Shown here: in pieces, positions 7,306-15,893 of the stretch | How the letters are laid out: every line of letters begins with the position of its first letter | Position numbering within the stretch: position 1 is the stretch's first letter | NCBI RefSeq assembly: GCF_900168005.1 | Contig: NZ_FUYP01000002.1 | Location: 1-64,000, forward strand | DNA: 64,000 nucleotides | DNA from: Sphingopyxis flava | GTDB taxonomy: Bacteria > Pseudomonadota > Alphaproteobacteria > Sphingomonadales > Sphingomonadaceae | Direction of reading: 5' to 3' | The notes under the pieces: generated by a model | What the model saw: only the letters and a program-made list of their open reading frames with translations | What the model was told of the DNA's origin: nothing | The model's database searches: none | Program-made: the position numbers and the translations under genes

Positions 7306-7897
7306 GCGGCCAGAGCCGATACTGCTCGGCCGCGCTGAAGCGCGAATCTTTGGCGTCGACTATCGCCCGCTCGGTGCAAACGCACTGTCGGCCCGCCGAC
7401 CACAAAGGCCTGCCTCAGGATGAGCATGACGCAAGTGCCAGCCGCAAGCAAGTTTGTGCCATATCGGACGGTCGCCCCTCTCTCAACGAAACCATAGCAT
7501 CGCGTCACAACAAATCGAGAGCACAGCTCCCATTTATTTACAGCCATATTGAAGCGTTTTTGTTCCCAAGAAGCGATAGCTTGCGTGTCCATCTAATCGT
7601 TTTGCTGAGACTGGATATCGTGCTTGCAAGATAGAGTCCGCTTATGGGTGTCGTTGAGCGAAGACACAAACGACCGACATGAGGCGCGAAGGAGACCCGC
7701 CTTTATGCACGCTATTCTACGCCAGAGCACTCCCACCCATCGAAGCCGTTTTACATCATCCGGCGAGTGCGCGCAGATCAGTCCGGCGGGACAGATGGAG
7801 TAGACCAGCTAATGGGAGTGAAAGACGAACCAGAACAGCAATCAAGCGAAGGCGAAAACCACCGCCGAAACTACGCTATTGCCGCCGTTTGTATCCG
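7306..7897. other. Non-coding gap between island operon and guaA
   Basis: This 592-bp stretch must hold the promoter of the minus-strand ImmA-macro operon and the right junction of the island. No open frame in it gives a recognisable protein. A 9-base match to the guaA end (CACTCCCAC) occurs at 7728-7736 and 7899-7907, too short to call an attachment repeat. No integrase, tRNA or obvious terminator was seen. Confidence 0.6.
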
Positions 7898-9484
7898 TCA
7901 CTCCCACTCGATCGTGCCCGGCGGCTTCGATGTATAGTCGTAAACCACGCGGTTGATGCCCTGCACTTCATTGATAATGCGCGTTGCGCAGCGGCTGAGG
8001 AAGATCGCGTCGAACGGGTAGATGTCGGCGGTCATGCCGTCGGTTGATGTGACGGCGCGCAGCGCGCAGACGTGGTCGTAGGTGCGCCCGTCGCCCATGA
8101 CCCCGACAGTCTTGACGGGAAGCAGTACCGCGAATGCCTGCCAGATGGCGTCATAGAGGCCCGCGTTGCGAATTTCCTCGAGATAGATCGCGTCGGCCTT
8201 GCGCAGGATGTCGCAGCGTTCCTTGCTGACTTCGCCCGGGATGCGGATTGCGAGGCCAGGGCCGGGGAAGGGATGGCGGCCGACGAAGACCTCGGGAAGG
8301 CCAAGCTCCTTGCCGAGCAAGCGCACCTCGTCCTTGAAGAGCTCGCGTAGCGGTTCGACGAGCTTCATGTTCATCCGTTCGGGTAAGCCGCCGACATTGT
8401 GGTGGCTCTTGATTGTCACGCTCGGCCCGCCTGTGAAGGAAACGCTTTCGATCACGTCAGGATAGAGGGTTCCTTGGGCGAGGAAATCCGCGCCGCCAAG
8501 CTTCTTCGCTTCTTCTTCGAATACATTGATGAATTCGGCGCCGATGAACTTACGCTTCTTTTCGGGGTCGGTGACCCCTGCGAGGCCCGCCATGAAGCGC
8601 TCCTCGGCATCAACGACAACGAGCGGGATGTTGTAATGGTCGCGAAATAGCCGCTCGACCTGTGTTCGCTCGCTCATGCGAAGGAGACCGTGATCGACGA
8701 ACACGCATGTGAGCTGCTCGCCGATTGCTTCGTGGATCAGAACCGCTGCCACCGCGCTGTCGACACCGCCCGACAGACCGCAGAGCACGCGTTGGTCGCC
8801 GACTTGCGCGCGGATGTCGGCGATTTTCGTGGCGCGAAATTCAGCCATCGTCCAGTCGCCCGAGCAGCCGCACACGTGGCGGACGAAATTTGCGATGAGC
8901 TTGGCGCCGTCGGGCGTGTGTACGACCTCCGGGTGGAATTGGGTTCCGTAGTAGCGGCGCGCGTCGTCGGCGATGAGCGCGAAGGGCGCGCCGTCGCTGA
9001 TCGCCACGATACGGAAACCCGGAGCGAACTGGGTCACCCGGTCACCGTGGCTCATCCACACTTGATGCCGCTCGCCGACGTCCCATAGGCCGTCGAAGAG
9101 TACGCAAGGTTCGGTAACGGTCAGGAAGGCGCGGCCGAATTCGCCGTCGCGCTCACCGTCTGCCCCGCCAGGTTCGACTTGTCCGCCGAGCTGCTGCGTC
9201 ATGACCTGCTGACCGTAGCAGATGCCAAGAATCGGAAGGCCGCTGTCAAAGATCGCCTGCGGCGCGCGAGGACTGCCCGCGGCGGGCACCGATGCGGGCG
9301 AGCCTGAAAGGATGATGCCCTTTGGCTGCATCCGCTTGAGCGCAGTTTCGGCGCTGCTGAAAGGAACGATCTCGCTGTAAACGCCCGCCTCGCGTACGCG
9401 GCGGGCGATGAGTTGAGTGACCTGACTGCCAAAGTCGACGATCAGGATGGATTCGGGGGCGGGCAAGTTATCTGGAGTCGGCAT
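7898..9484 (-). CDS. guaA: GMP synthase (glutamine-hydrolysing)
   Basis: A 528-residue full-length GuaA, which converts XMP to GMP with ATP and glutamine in the cytoplasm. The class I glutamine amidotransferase half shows LGICYGQQ with nucleophile Cys89 and [11 protein letters not shown]. The ATP-pyrophosphatase half shows [12 protein letters not shown]. The C-terminal dimerisation domain ends with the usual [11 protein letters not shown]. Its 3' end faces the accessory island. The conserved end of guaA is a known chromosomal integration site for genomic islands, and the stop codon is intact here. The upstream neighbour, a TonB receptor, is divergent. Confidence 0.97.
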   Translation of the reverse strand: MPTPDNLPAPESILIVDFGSQVTQLIARRVREAGVYSEIVPFSSAETALKRMQPKGIILSGSPASVPAAGSPRAPQAIFDSGLPILGICYGQQVMTQQLGGQVEPGGADGERDGEFGRAFLTVTEPCVLFDGLWDVGERHQVWMSHGDRVTQFAPGFRIVAISDGAPFALIADDARRYYGTQFHPEVVHTPDGAKLIANFVRHVCGCSGDWTMAEFRATKIADIRAQVGDQRVLCGLSGGVDSAVAAVLIHEAIGEQLTCVFVDHGLLRMSERTQVERLFRDHYNIPLVVVDAEERFMAGLAGVTDPEKKRKFIGAEFINVFEEEAKKLGGADFLAQGTLYPDVIESVSFTGGPSVTIKSHHNVGGLPERMNMKLVEPLRELFKDEVRLLGKELGLPEVFVGRHPFPGPGLAIRIPGEVSKERCDILRKADAIYLEEIRNAGLYDAIWQAFAVLLPVKTVGVMGDGRTYDHVCALRAVTSTDGMTADIYPFDAIFLSRCATRIINEVQGINRVVYDYTSKPPGTIEWE

Positions 9485-9662
9485 GGGGGGCCGATAAAGA
9501 GGCGCGTCGCTGCTGTCTAGCGGTCGCTGCCGGGAACTCGTCGAACTTTTATCGCGTTGCCATAATGCTGCGACAAATTGCGACGAGATGAACCGCCGGG
9601 ACGAATCGCCGTCAGGCCGGGTTCAGACCGGCGTAACTAAGAAAAAACCAAGACAAGACCAT

Positions 9663-12188
9663 ATGAAGGCTCTCCTTCCCATGAAAAACCTCTGCTTTTC
9701 CATGTCTGTTCGCGCCCTGTTACTTGCAGGTGCTGCAACTTTAGCCGGCCCTGCGTCTGCCGCCGATGCCGATACGTTGTCCGATTTGAGCGCGGTGGCC
9801 CCGGACGATCAGTCGTTCGACACCGGCACGAGCGTGCCAGAAACCGATTATGACGTTGAGGACGAGGGCGAGATCGTTGTCACCGCCCAGCGCCTCGCCG
9901 GGCAGCTGGAGACCGACATCGCGGCCGAGGCCGAGCTCGATGAGGCGGCAATCGCAAGTTATGGCGCCTCGTCTATCGAGGAGCTTCTCGCCTCGCTCGA
10001 GCCGATCACGCGGTCGGGGCGCGGCCGCGGCGGCGGGCGCCCTGTAATCCTCGTCAACGGCCGCCGCATCTCGGGCTTTGGTGCGGTGCGCAACATCCCT
10101 CCCGAGGCCATCGCGAAAGTCGAGGTCTTTCCCGAAGAAGTAGCCCTGCAATACGGTTATGCCGCGACGGAGCGGGTGGTCAATTTCGTGCTGAAGGCCG
10201 ATTTCCGGCAGATGTCGGTTGAGGCAGAGGCGGGCCTGCCAACGCAGGGCGGCCAGTTCATGAGCGAGCTGGAACCCGCTTTTACTGCGATCGGAAAGAA
10301 CGGGAGGCTCAACCTCAACGCAAGCTGGGAACATCAGACGATGTTGCTCGAGAGCGAGCGCGACCTCGTGTACGATGACCCGGTCCTTGCAGCAGGTGCA
10401 GCGGCTCGCAGTCTCTCATCGGCGAGCGACCAATATGTCATCGACGGCACGCTGGTGCGCAACATCGACAAGGTCACCGAAGCGTCGGTAAGCTTGCGCT
10501 TCGACCAGACCGACAGTTTGAACCTGCTCGGCCCTGATCTGGGCGGAGCGGGCGACCCGCTGCGCCGCGAAACCCGCACGCAGAACTGGACGGGCTCCGC
10601 CAGCGTCAATGGTATGCTCGGCGACTGGCGCTGGGCCGTCACCGGTAATTTTGCCGACGCCGACACGCGCACCTTGACCGACCGCGCGGGCGGTACCCGC
10701 GACCGCTTCGACAGCTCTCAGCAGAGCTTTGGCGCTAACACCAATTTCTCGGGCAGTCTGGGCGAAGCTTGGGCCGGCCCGCTTCGTTTGTCGGCGACCG
10801 CGAGCTATTCGGGGCTGCGATACGACAGTCAGTCGCAGCGCGGCGGGGCGGTGACGACTACTGACCTCTCGCGCGATGTGCCGAGCGTGTTTGGCTCGCT
10901 CAATATCCCGCTGCTCGATCCCGATTATGGCGTGGGGCCGATTCGCGTTTCGGCGACGTTGAGCGGGCAGGTGCAAAGACCAAGCGACTTCAAGACGCTG
11001 ACGAATTGGGGTGCGAACCTCAATTTCATCGTAACCAGCAATCTTTCGCTCGTTGCGAGCTTCAACAGCGACGAGGAAGCGCCCAGCGTGACGCAGCTCG
11101 GCGCCGCGCCGCTCACGACCGAGGGGGTCACCTACTACGACCTTGCGACCGGGCAGACGGGGCTGATCACGACCACCACCGGAGGTAATCCTTTCCTGCT
11201 CCCCGAGCGGCGGCGGGATTTCAAGCTGGGGCTCAACTGGGAGGTTCCGATGGTCGAGGGGCTGCGCCTTTCAGTCAATTACAACCGAAACAAGAGCTAT
11301 GACACGGCGAATAGCTTCCCGCCGCTGACCCCCGAGATTGAGGGGGCTTTCCCCGATCGTGTGACGCGCGCGCCGGACGGCACTCTGCTCGCTGTCGATC
11401 AGAGGCCGGTTAACTTCGACCGCGCCAGTAATTCGCAAATTCGCTGGGGCGTCAATTTTGGCAAGAGCTTTGGTCAACCTGAACCCCGGGCCCCTGGTGG
11501 CGAAGGCCGCCGCATTGCGGGCGGCGGCCCGGCGGGCCGGGGCGCGCCGCCGGTCGAAGGCGGCGATACCCCGCCGCGGCCCGAGCGCGCGGTTCGCGGC
11601 GAGAGCCAGCAGACCGCATCGCCGCCGGCGGCAGCGGATGGTCCGCGGCGCGGCGGTGGCCGCGGCTTCGGCCGGGGCGGACGCGGCGGGGCATTCGGCG
11701 GCGCCCAGCAGGGCGGTCGCTGGCAGGTGTCACTCTATCATACCATCAAGCTGACCGACAAAGTACTGATCGGCCCCGGCGTTCCCGAGCTCGATCTGCT
11801 CAACGGATCGGCGACGGGCAATGGCGGCGGGAGCACCCGCCACCTAGTCGAACTGGACGGGGGGGTCTTCTACAAGGGAATCGGCGCCCGGGTCGGCGCA
11901 AAATATGACAGCGGCAGCACAGTGGCGGGCGGCGCCAACGGCGATCTTCGCTTCCACGACCTGGCGACCTTCAATTTGCGCCTCTTTGCCGATTTCAACC
12001 AGATGCCCAAGCTGACCGAGGATCTCGCGTTCCTCAAGAACTCGCGGTTGCGGCTGTCGGTGAACAATTTGTTTGACGCGCAGCGCAAAGTCACCGACGC
12101 GAGCGGGACGGTGCCTTTGATCTATCAGCCGGGCTATATCGATCCGCGTGGCCGCTATGTCGAGCTGCAGTGGCGCAAAGCATTCTGA
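9663..12188 (+). CDS. TonB-dependent receptor with Gly/Arg-rich segment
   Basis: ATG 9663 gives an 841-residue protein with a clear signal peptide (MKALLPMKNLCFSMSVRALLL, cleaved near ASA-AD). A plug domain follows (GEIVVTAQRL, SSIEELLASL, PVILVNGRRISGFG, PPEAIAKVEVFPEEVALQYGY). The rest is a beta-barrel ending in an aromatic-rich YVELQWRKAF. Such proteins import siderophores, sugars or other ligands across the outer membrane using TonB energy; the ligand cannot be told. An unusual Gly/Arg/Pro-rich low-complexity stretch (about 11485-11720) is inserted in the barrel, probably a surface loop. An upstream ATG at 9588 is in frame but would precede the signal peptide. Confidence 0.9.
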   Translation: MKALLPMKNLCFSMSVRALLLAGAATLAGPASAADADTLSDLSAVAPDDQSFDTGTSVPETDYDVEDEGEIVVTAQRLAGQLETDIAAEAELDEAAIASYGASSIEELLASLEPITRSGRGRGGGRPVILVNGRRISGFGAVRNIPPEAIAKVEVFPEEVALQYGYAATERVVNFVLKADFRQMSVEAEAGLPTQGGQFMSELEPAFTAIGKNGRLNLNASWEHQTMLLESERDLVYDDPVLAAGAAARSLSSASDQYVIDGTLVRNIDKVTEASVSLRFDQTDSLNLLGPDLGGAGDPLRRETRTQNWTGSASVNGMLGDWRWAVTGNFADADTRTLTDRAGGTRDRFDSSQQSFGANTNFSGSLGEAWAGPLRLSATASYSGLRYDSQSQRGGAVTTTDLSRDVPSVFGSLNIPLLDPDYGVGPIRVSATLSGQVQRPSDFKTLTNWGANLNFIVTSNLSLVASFNSDEEAPSVTQLGAAPLTTEGVTYYDLATGQTGLITTTTGGNPFLLPERRRDFKLGLNWEVPMVEGLRLSVNYNRNKSYDTANSFPPLTPEIEGAFPDRVTRAPDGTLLAVDQRPVNFDRASNSQIRWGVNFGKSFGQPEPRAPGGEGRRIAGGGPAGRGAPPVEGGDTPPRPERAVRGESQQTASPPAAADGPRRGGGRGFGRGGRGGAFGGAQQGGRWQVSLYHTIKLTDKVLIGPGVPELDLLNGSATGNGGGSTRHLVELDGGVFYKGIGARVGAKYDSGSTVAGGANGDLRFHDLATFNLRLFADFNQMPKLTEDLAFLKNSRLRLSVNNLFDAQRKVTDASGTVPLIYQPGYIDPRGRYVELQWRKAF

Positions 12189-12753
12189 GGATCACCGCGC
12201 TGATCGGGGCCAATGGCTTGCCGGTCGGCTATTGAGAACCAGGCTGGCGTTTCGGATCGAGCCGGGCGCTGCCCGATCATCTTGCGTGTCTCTCTGGTGC
12301 GAACTTTTCCGGCCTGAACGGTGAACGCCAGCGCTGGCAGCTTTTTCCCTCCGCGCGGCTCGAGCGCAGAGCGCGAGCGAGATCATTTCCGGGAAGGCGG
12401 CAAGAAGAGGCTTTTGTGCAATTCCATGCAACCAAGCGGGTGGTCGAAGCGATCCTCGAATAAAAAGCTGTCAAGCTGGAGAAATTCGCCGCCAGCTCAG
12501 CGGCTGGTGCGCGATGCGGCGCCCGGTTTCGGCCACCCCTTTCGGGCCGGGCCGGGCGCCAAGCGCTGACGTTGGAAGCTGATCAGCACGAACGGCGGCA
12601 CGCAATCCGAAATTGGATAGGGGGCTTCGGCGCCGGTGGGACCGGGCTGGCGCTGCGCAGCAAAACCCAGTTGGAGCAGGACAGCGTCTGTCACCGCCCA
12701 TTCTTGGAGCGCGGTCCTACGTTTCTCCCTTGCGCGCAAGGAGGGAGCTGAAT
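12189..12753. other. Non-coding region between convergent genes
   Basis: The 565 bp between the TonB receptor and the small secreted protein contain only short overlapping open frames without recognisable content. The one clear structure is a stem-loop at 12725-12747 built on CTTGCGCGCAAG with matching CTCC/GGAG flanks. It lies just past the end of the minus-strand gene and could terminate it. Confidence 0.55.
12725..12747. terminator. Stem-loop after small secreted protein gene
   Basis: A near-perfect inverted repeat (core palindrome CTTGCGCGCAAG flanked by CTCC and GGAGG) sits 7 bp beyond the stop of the minus-strand gene at 12754. It has no long T-run, so intrinsic termination is only possible. 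Confidence 0.45.
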
Positions 12754-13089
12754 TCAGTCAGCCGGCATGGTGTTGGACTCGGAGTAATCCTTGAACTGAC
12801 CGATAAAATTGTCGTGATAGTCGTTGATCTGCATGTCGGCGTCTTCTGCAGCGTCGGCCTGTGAATCGCCGCTGGCGCGGTCGAACGCGATCACGGCGTT
12901 GCGAAAGGCGTCGCGCTCAGACTGGCAAACGGTCTTGATTGCGGTCTCATAATCCGCGGGCGACTTTTTGGTATCGAGCGATTTCTTGAGATCGCTGCGC
13001 AGGCATTTGGTGAAGGCGGCGCGTGTCGAGCTGACGGCCTCGGCGGGCGAAGGCGCGGCGACGGCCAGAAGAAGGGCGGTGATCAGCAT
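12754..13089 (-). CDS. Small secreted protein of unknown function
   Basis: ATG 13089 is chosen because GGGGAG lies just upstream and the product begins with a signal peptide (MLITALLLAVAAPSPAEA). The 111-residue precursor yields a mature protein of about 93 residues that is acidic and helical, with two cysteines (KCLRSDLKK and TVCQSERDAF) that could form a disulfide in the periplasm, and an acidic Asp-rich tail. I do not recognise the family. It stands alone between the TonB receptor and the OmpA gene, convergent with the former. The longer in-frame open region upstream has no protein-like content. Confidence 0.7.
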   Translation of the reverse strand: MLITALLLAVAAPSPAEAVSSTRAAFTKCLRSDLKKSLDTKKSPADYETAIKTVCQSERDAFRNAVIAFDRASGDSQADAAEDADMQINDYHDNFIGQFKDYSESNTMPAD

Positions 13090-13592
13090 CCTGCGGCTCC
13101 CCGTTTTACAGTGATTTTGATGGCGAAGAGAATAAACGAAGCGAATGGAAAAGGGGAGCGCTTTTCTCTTTCTGGTCGCGAAGCCAAGTGCCGCCCTCCC
13201 GCCCGCAGGCCGACGACGGCACTTTCGAGGGCGCCGGCTGCCTGGGCCTCGACGCTGTGCAGGTGGCGCTCTGATCGGGCGGCATGTGGACGCGGCGCTG
13301 GTGGTCCCGGCCTGAAGGGCGCTGCGCAACCGCGCCGGCTATGGGGCGTATCGGTCGAACCCGGCGCAATCGTGAATCGGGGCAGTGAATTTCGGCTGCA
13401 CACGCAAAATCTGAGGCCCGCGTCGGGCGGTTATGGTAAAGCAGCCCTTGATTTCAGCCTGAGATTTTGGTGCTTTACAGCCAGAAGTGCGACTTTTTGG
13501 CAACAGATTTGCGATTTGTTATCTTGCGTGGAACCAAAGCGACGCGTAGGACGTCTGACGAGACGTAAATCTCAATTGAAAGGGGAATTTCT
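13090..13592. other. Divergent intergenic region upstream of the OmpA gene
   Basis: These 503 bp separate the minus-strand secreted protein from the plus-strand OmpA gene. The last 150 bp are A/T-richer and should carry the OmpA promoter and a long leader; AAAGGGGAA at 13578-13586 is a good ribosome site. No gene is visible in the rest. Confidence 0.55.
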
Positions 13593-14711
13593 ATGAGGAA
13601 GCTTGCCGTCGCCGTGGCGTTGGCCTCCACTGCCCTTGCGTCGCCCGCAATCGCGCGCGACAACTCCTGGTATGTAGGAGTGGGTGGTGGCGTGATGCTG
13701 GTCGAGGACATGGATCTCGATATCGGCACCGTCGACAATGCCGGCACTCTCGATCACCGGAAGGGCTATGACTTCGAAGGTACCGTCGGCTACGATTTCG
13801 GCGCGTTCCGCGCTGAAGTGGAAGTCGGCTACCGTGAAGCTGACATCAAGAGCGGTCGCTTCGTGGCTCCGGGTATCCCGGGTACAGCTTCGGGCGCGGG
13901 TCCGCTTAACACGGGCTCATATGATCTGAACGGCGACACCAACGCGCTCAGCTTCATGGTCAACGGCATGTTCGACTTCGGCGACGACGATGGCCTGCAG
14001 GGCTTCGTTGGCGGTGGTGCCGGTGTCGCGCGCGTGAAGGTCGCCCCGGTCTTCGCCGGTCCGTTCCTCGACGATTCGGACACGGGCTTTGCGTGGCAGG
14101 CGATCGCGGGCATCCGTGCTCCGCTCACCCGCAATATCGATGCTGGCCTCAAGTATCGTTTCTTCAACGCCAGCGGGCTCGACCTCGTCGATCAGCTCGG
14201 CCGCGACGTTTCGACGCGCTTCCGGTCGCACTCGATTCTCGGAACGCTGACCTTCAACTTCGGTGGCGCAGAGCCGCCGCCGCCGGCTGAGCCGCCGGCT
14301 CCGCCGCCGCCGCCGCCGCCGCCGCCCGAACCGGCTCCCCCGCCGCCGCCGCCGGTGTGCGCGCCTGGGCCCTACATTGTGTACTTCGACTGGGATCAGT
14401 CGGCGATCACTCCGGAAGCGGCTTCGACGCTGGACAACGCGATCAGCGCGTACAACCAGGGCTGCAGTGGTCAGCAGGTCATGCTCGCCGGTCACGCCGA
14501 CCGTTCGGGTTCGGCCAGTTACAACGTCGGTCTCTCGCAGCGTCGTGCCGATGCGGTGCGCAGCTACATGACCGCACGTGGCGTTGCCGATACCTCGATC
14601 ACGACGCAGGCGTTTGGCGAAACCCGCCCGGCGGTTGCGACGGCCGATGGCGTTCGCAACGACCAGAACCGGCGCGTGGAAATCACTTACGGTCCGGGTT
14701 CGGGCATGTAA
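13593..14711 (+). CDS. OmpA-family outer-membrane protein with proline linker
   Basis: A 372-residue precursor. The signal peptide is MRKLAVAVALASTALASPAIA. Residues about 22-225 form an eight-stranded OmpA-like barrel beginning DNSWYVGVGGGVM and closing in HSILGTLTFNFG. A Pro-rich linker (about 228-255, runs of up to nine prolines) leads to an OmpA peptidoglycan-binding domain: YFDWDQSAITPEA, LAGHADRSGSASYNVGLSQRRADAVRSYM, NDQNRRVEITYG. It anchors the outer membrane to peptidoglycan. A strong SD precedes the ATG. The linker is encoded by a CCG-rich repeat (14270-14355) prone to length change. Confidence 0.95.
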   Translation: MRKLAVAVALASTALASPAIARDNSWYVGVGGGVMLVEDMDLDIGTVDNAGTLDHRKGYDFEGTVGYDFGAFRAEVEVGYREADIKSGRFVAPGIPGTASGAGPLNTGSYDLNGDTNALSFMVNGMFDFGDDDGLQGFVGGGAGVARVKVAPVFAGPFLDDSDTGFAWQAIAGIRAPLTRNIDAGLKYRFFNASGLDLVDQLGRDVSTRFRSHSILGTLTFNFGGAEPPPPAEPPAPPPPPPPPPEPAPPPPPPVCAPGPYIVYFDWDQSAITPEAASTLDNAISAYNQGCSGQQVMLAGHADRSGSASYNVGLSQRRADAVRSYMTARGVADTSITTQAFGETRPAVATADGVRNDQNRRVEITYGPGSGM

Positions 14712-14750
14712 GATTGATTTCCATCCCGACTGGGACTGGAATGAAAAAGA

Positions 14751-14776
14751 AGGGCGGTACCGGAAGGTGCCGCCCT
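14751..14776. terminator. Hairpin after the OmpA gene
   Basis: AGGGCGGTACC and GGTGCCGCCCT form an 11-bp stem with one mismatch around a GGAA loop, 39 bp after the OmpA stop. The A-run lies before the stem and only a short T-containing tail follows, so it may work as a weak or bidirectional terminator. Confidence 0.6.
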
Positions 14777-14823
14777 TCAGACTCCCGACAATGCCCTGGC
14801 GCGAGCCGGGGTTTTGTGATTCT

Positions 14824-15432
14824 ATGGATCTGCTGAGAACGTCTCGCCCTATCCAGACCGTTCCTGAGGTGGTTACGCTTGAAGCGCTGGTCCGGAAGGA
14901 TCACCTGCTTCGCAAGATCGAAGCAGCGATCGACATTTCCTTCATTCCTCCGCCCATCCACAGCGTAGACGTTACGCTACCGCAAGGGTCCGAGCTCCCA
15001 GCCCCCGCGGGCGATGTAAACCACGTCACGATCGACACGGCCGATGTCATCCGCTGGAACGACGAGGCGGTCGACATTGCCGAATGGGGATTCCTCGTGA
15101 AGGCGGGCGCAGAGCGTCCGGAGGCTGCTCCGCTGATGCTCGCACCCGAAGCCCATGCGCGTTATCTGCGGGTCGACGAGGCGATTGGCGCCATTCGCCG
15201 CAGTGGCGGAACGCGGATCGCCTTTCCGTGCCTTCAGCAATATGACGGACTGATCCAAGACCGTAAGGGACGGTGCCTGATCCGGCAACATCCCAGCGCA
15301 GACGTTTTGAAGGCGGCGCCTGATCAGGCCGGTTCCATCATCAGGCGGTGGGCGCCGTACCGGGCCGCAGATGCTGCATCATGTAGCTCGCATAATCGGC
15401 CTTTCCGAGCGGTACGCCCATGTGGCGCATGA
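14824..15432 (+). pseudogene. Chimera of a transposase N-terminus and an ExbD C-terminal fragment
   Basis: The frame from ATG 14824 starts like an IS1182-type transposase (MDLLRTSRPIQTVPEVVTLE, DHLLRKIEAAIDISFI, about 41 residues). At about 14947 it switches in frame to the periplasmic part of an ExbD-type protein (PPPIHSVDVTLPQG, VNHVTIDTADVIRWNDEAVD, HARYLRVDEAIGAIRRSGGTRIAF). The ExbD transmembrane anchor and most of the transposase are missing. The natural ExbD end is also lost, and the frame runs 92 bp into the convergent DUF1993 gene. It looks like the scar of an IS insertion followed by deletion. Confidence 0.7.
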
Positions 15433-15877
15433 CCGCATAGGCGGCGACAATGTGGAAATAAAATTGGGGCAGGGCCCAGTCGCGAACATAGGCTGCGGCG
15501 CTGAGATCGAAGATCATCCCGTTGGGAAGCGAAAACTCGATGGGCCGCGCACCGTCCTCGCCCAGGCTCGCGGGTTCGATGGCGGACAGAAAAGCGAGCG
15601 TCTGGGCGATTTGAGCCTGCATCGCGGCGAAACTGTCCGCGTCATCTGCGAAGTCGGGCGCGCCGGCGACACCGAGCCGTGAGACGGCTTGGAGCGCCTG
15701 ACCGCAGGAAAAGCGGATTTGCGTTGGCAACGGGAACATGTCGGGGGCAAGCCGTGCCGCGAGCAATTGTAGCTCACCGACATTATTCTCGGCCCCCCAA
15801 GCGAGAGCCTTGTCGAGCTGGGCTGACAGGGCGCGCAGCGCATCTTCGTAGGCAGGCACGGTAATGGCATGCAGCAT
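15341..15877 (-). CDS. DUF1993 family protein
   Basis: A 178-residue protein typical of DUF1993: an N-terminal MLHAITVPAYEDALRALSAQLDKAL, central LPTQIRFSCGQALQAVSRL, and the C-terminal PQFYFHIVAAYAVMRHMGVPLGKADY. The fold is expected to be a helical bundle of the DinB type. No catalytic role is established; family members are often next to stress or detoxification genes. It lies 16 bp after an ABC exporter gene on the same strand and may be co-transcribed. Its 3' end overlaps the degenerate ExbD tail on the other strand. Confidence 0.88.
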   Translation of the reverse strand: MLHAITVPAYEDALRALSAQLDKALAWGAENNVGELQLLAARLAPDMFPLPTQIRFSCGQALQAVSRLGVAGAPDFADDADSFAAMQAQIAQTLAFLSAIEPASLGEDGARPIEFSLPNGMIFDLSAAAYVRDWALPQFYFHIVAAYAVMRHMGVPLGKADYASYMMQHLRPGTAPTA

Positions 15878-15893
15878 TCAGGGTCTCCTCTGG

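Noticed and set aside
7302..7592. Minus-strand 96-residue frame upstream of the ImmA-macro gene
   Set aside because: No recognisable domain, no good ribosome site, and it runs into the start of the real gene in another frame.
7728..7912. Possible attachment-site repeat of the guaA end (CACTCCCAC at 7728 and 7899)
   Set aside because: Only nine bases match, with no extension on either side; chance is a sufficient explanation.
13111..13596. Plus-strand 161-residue frame upstream of the OmpA gene
   Set aside because: Composition is that of a GC-rich chance frame and it overlaps the OmpA start region.
14270..14355. CCG-rich repeat as a CRISPR or satellite array
   Set aside because: It simply encodes the proline linker of the OmpA-like protein.
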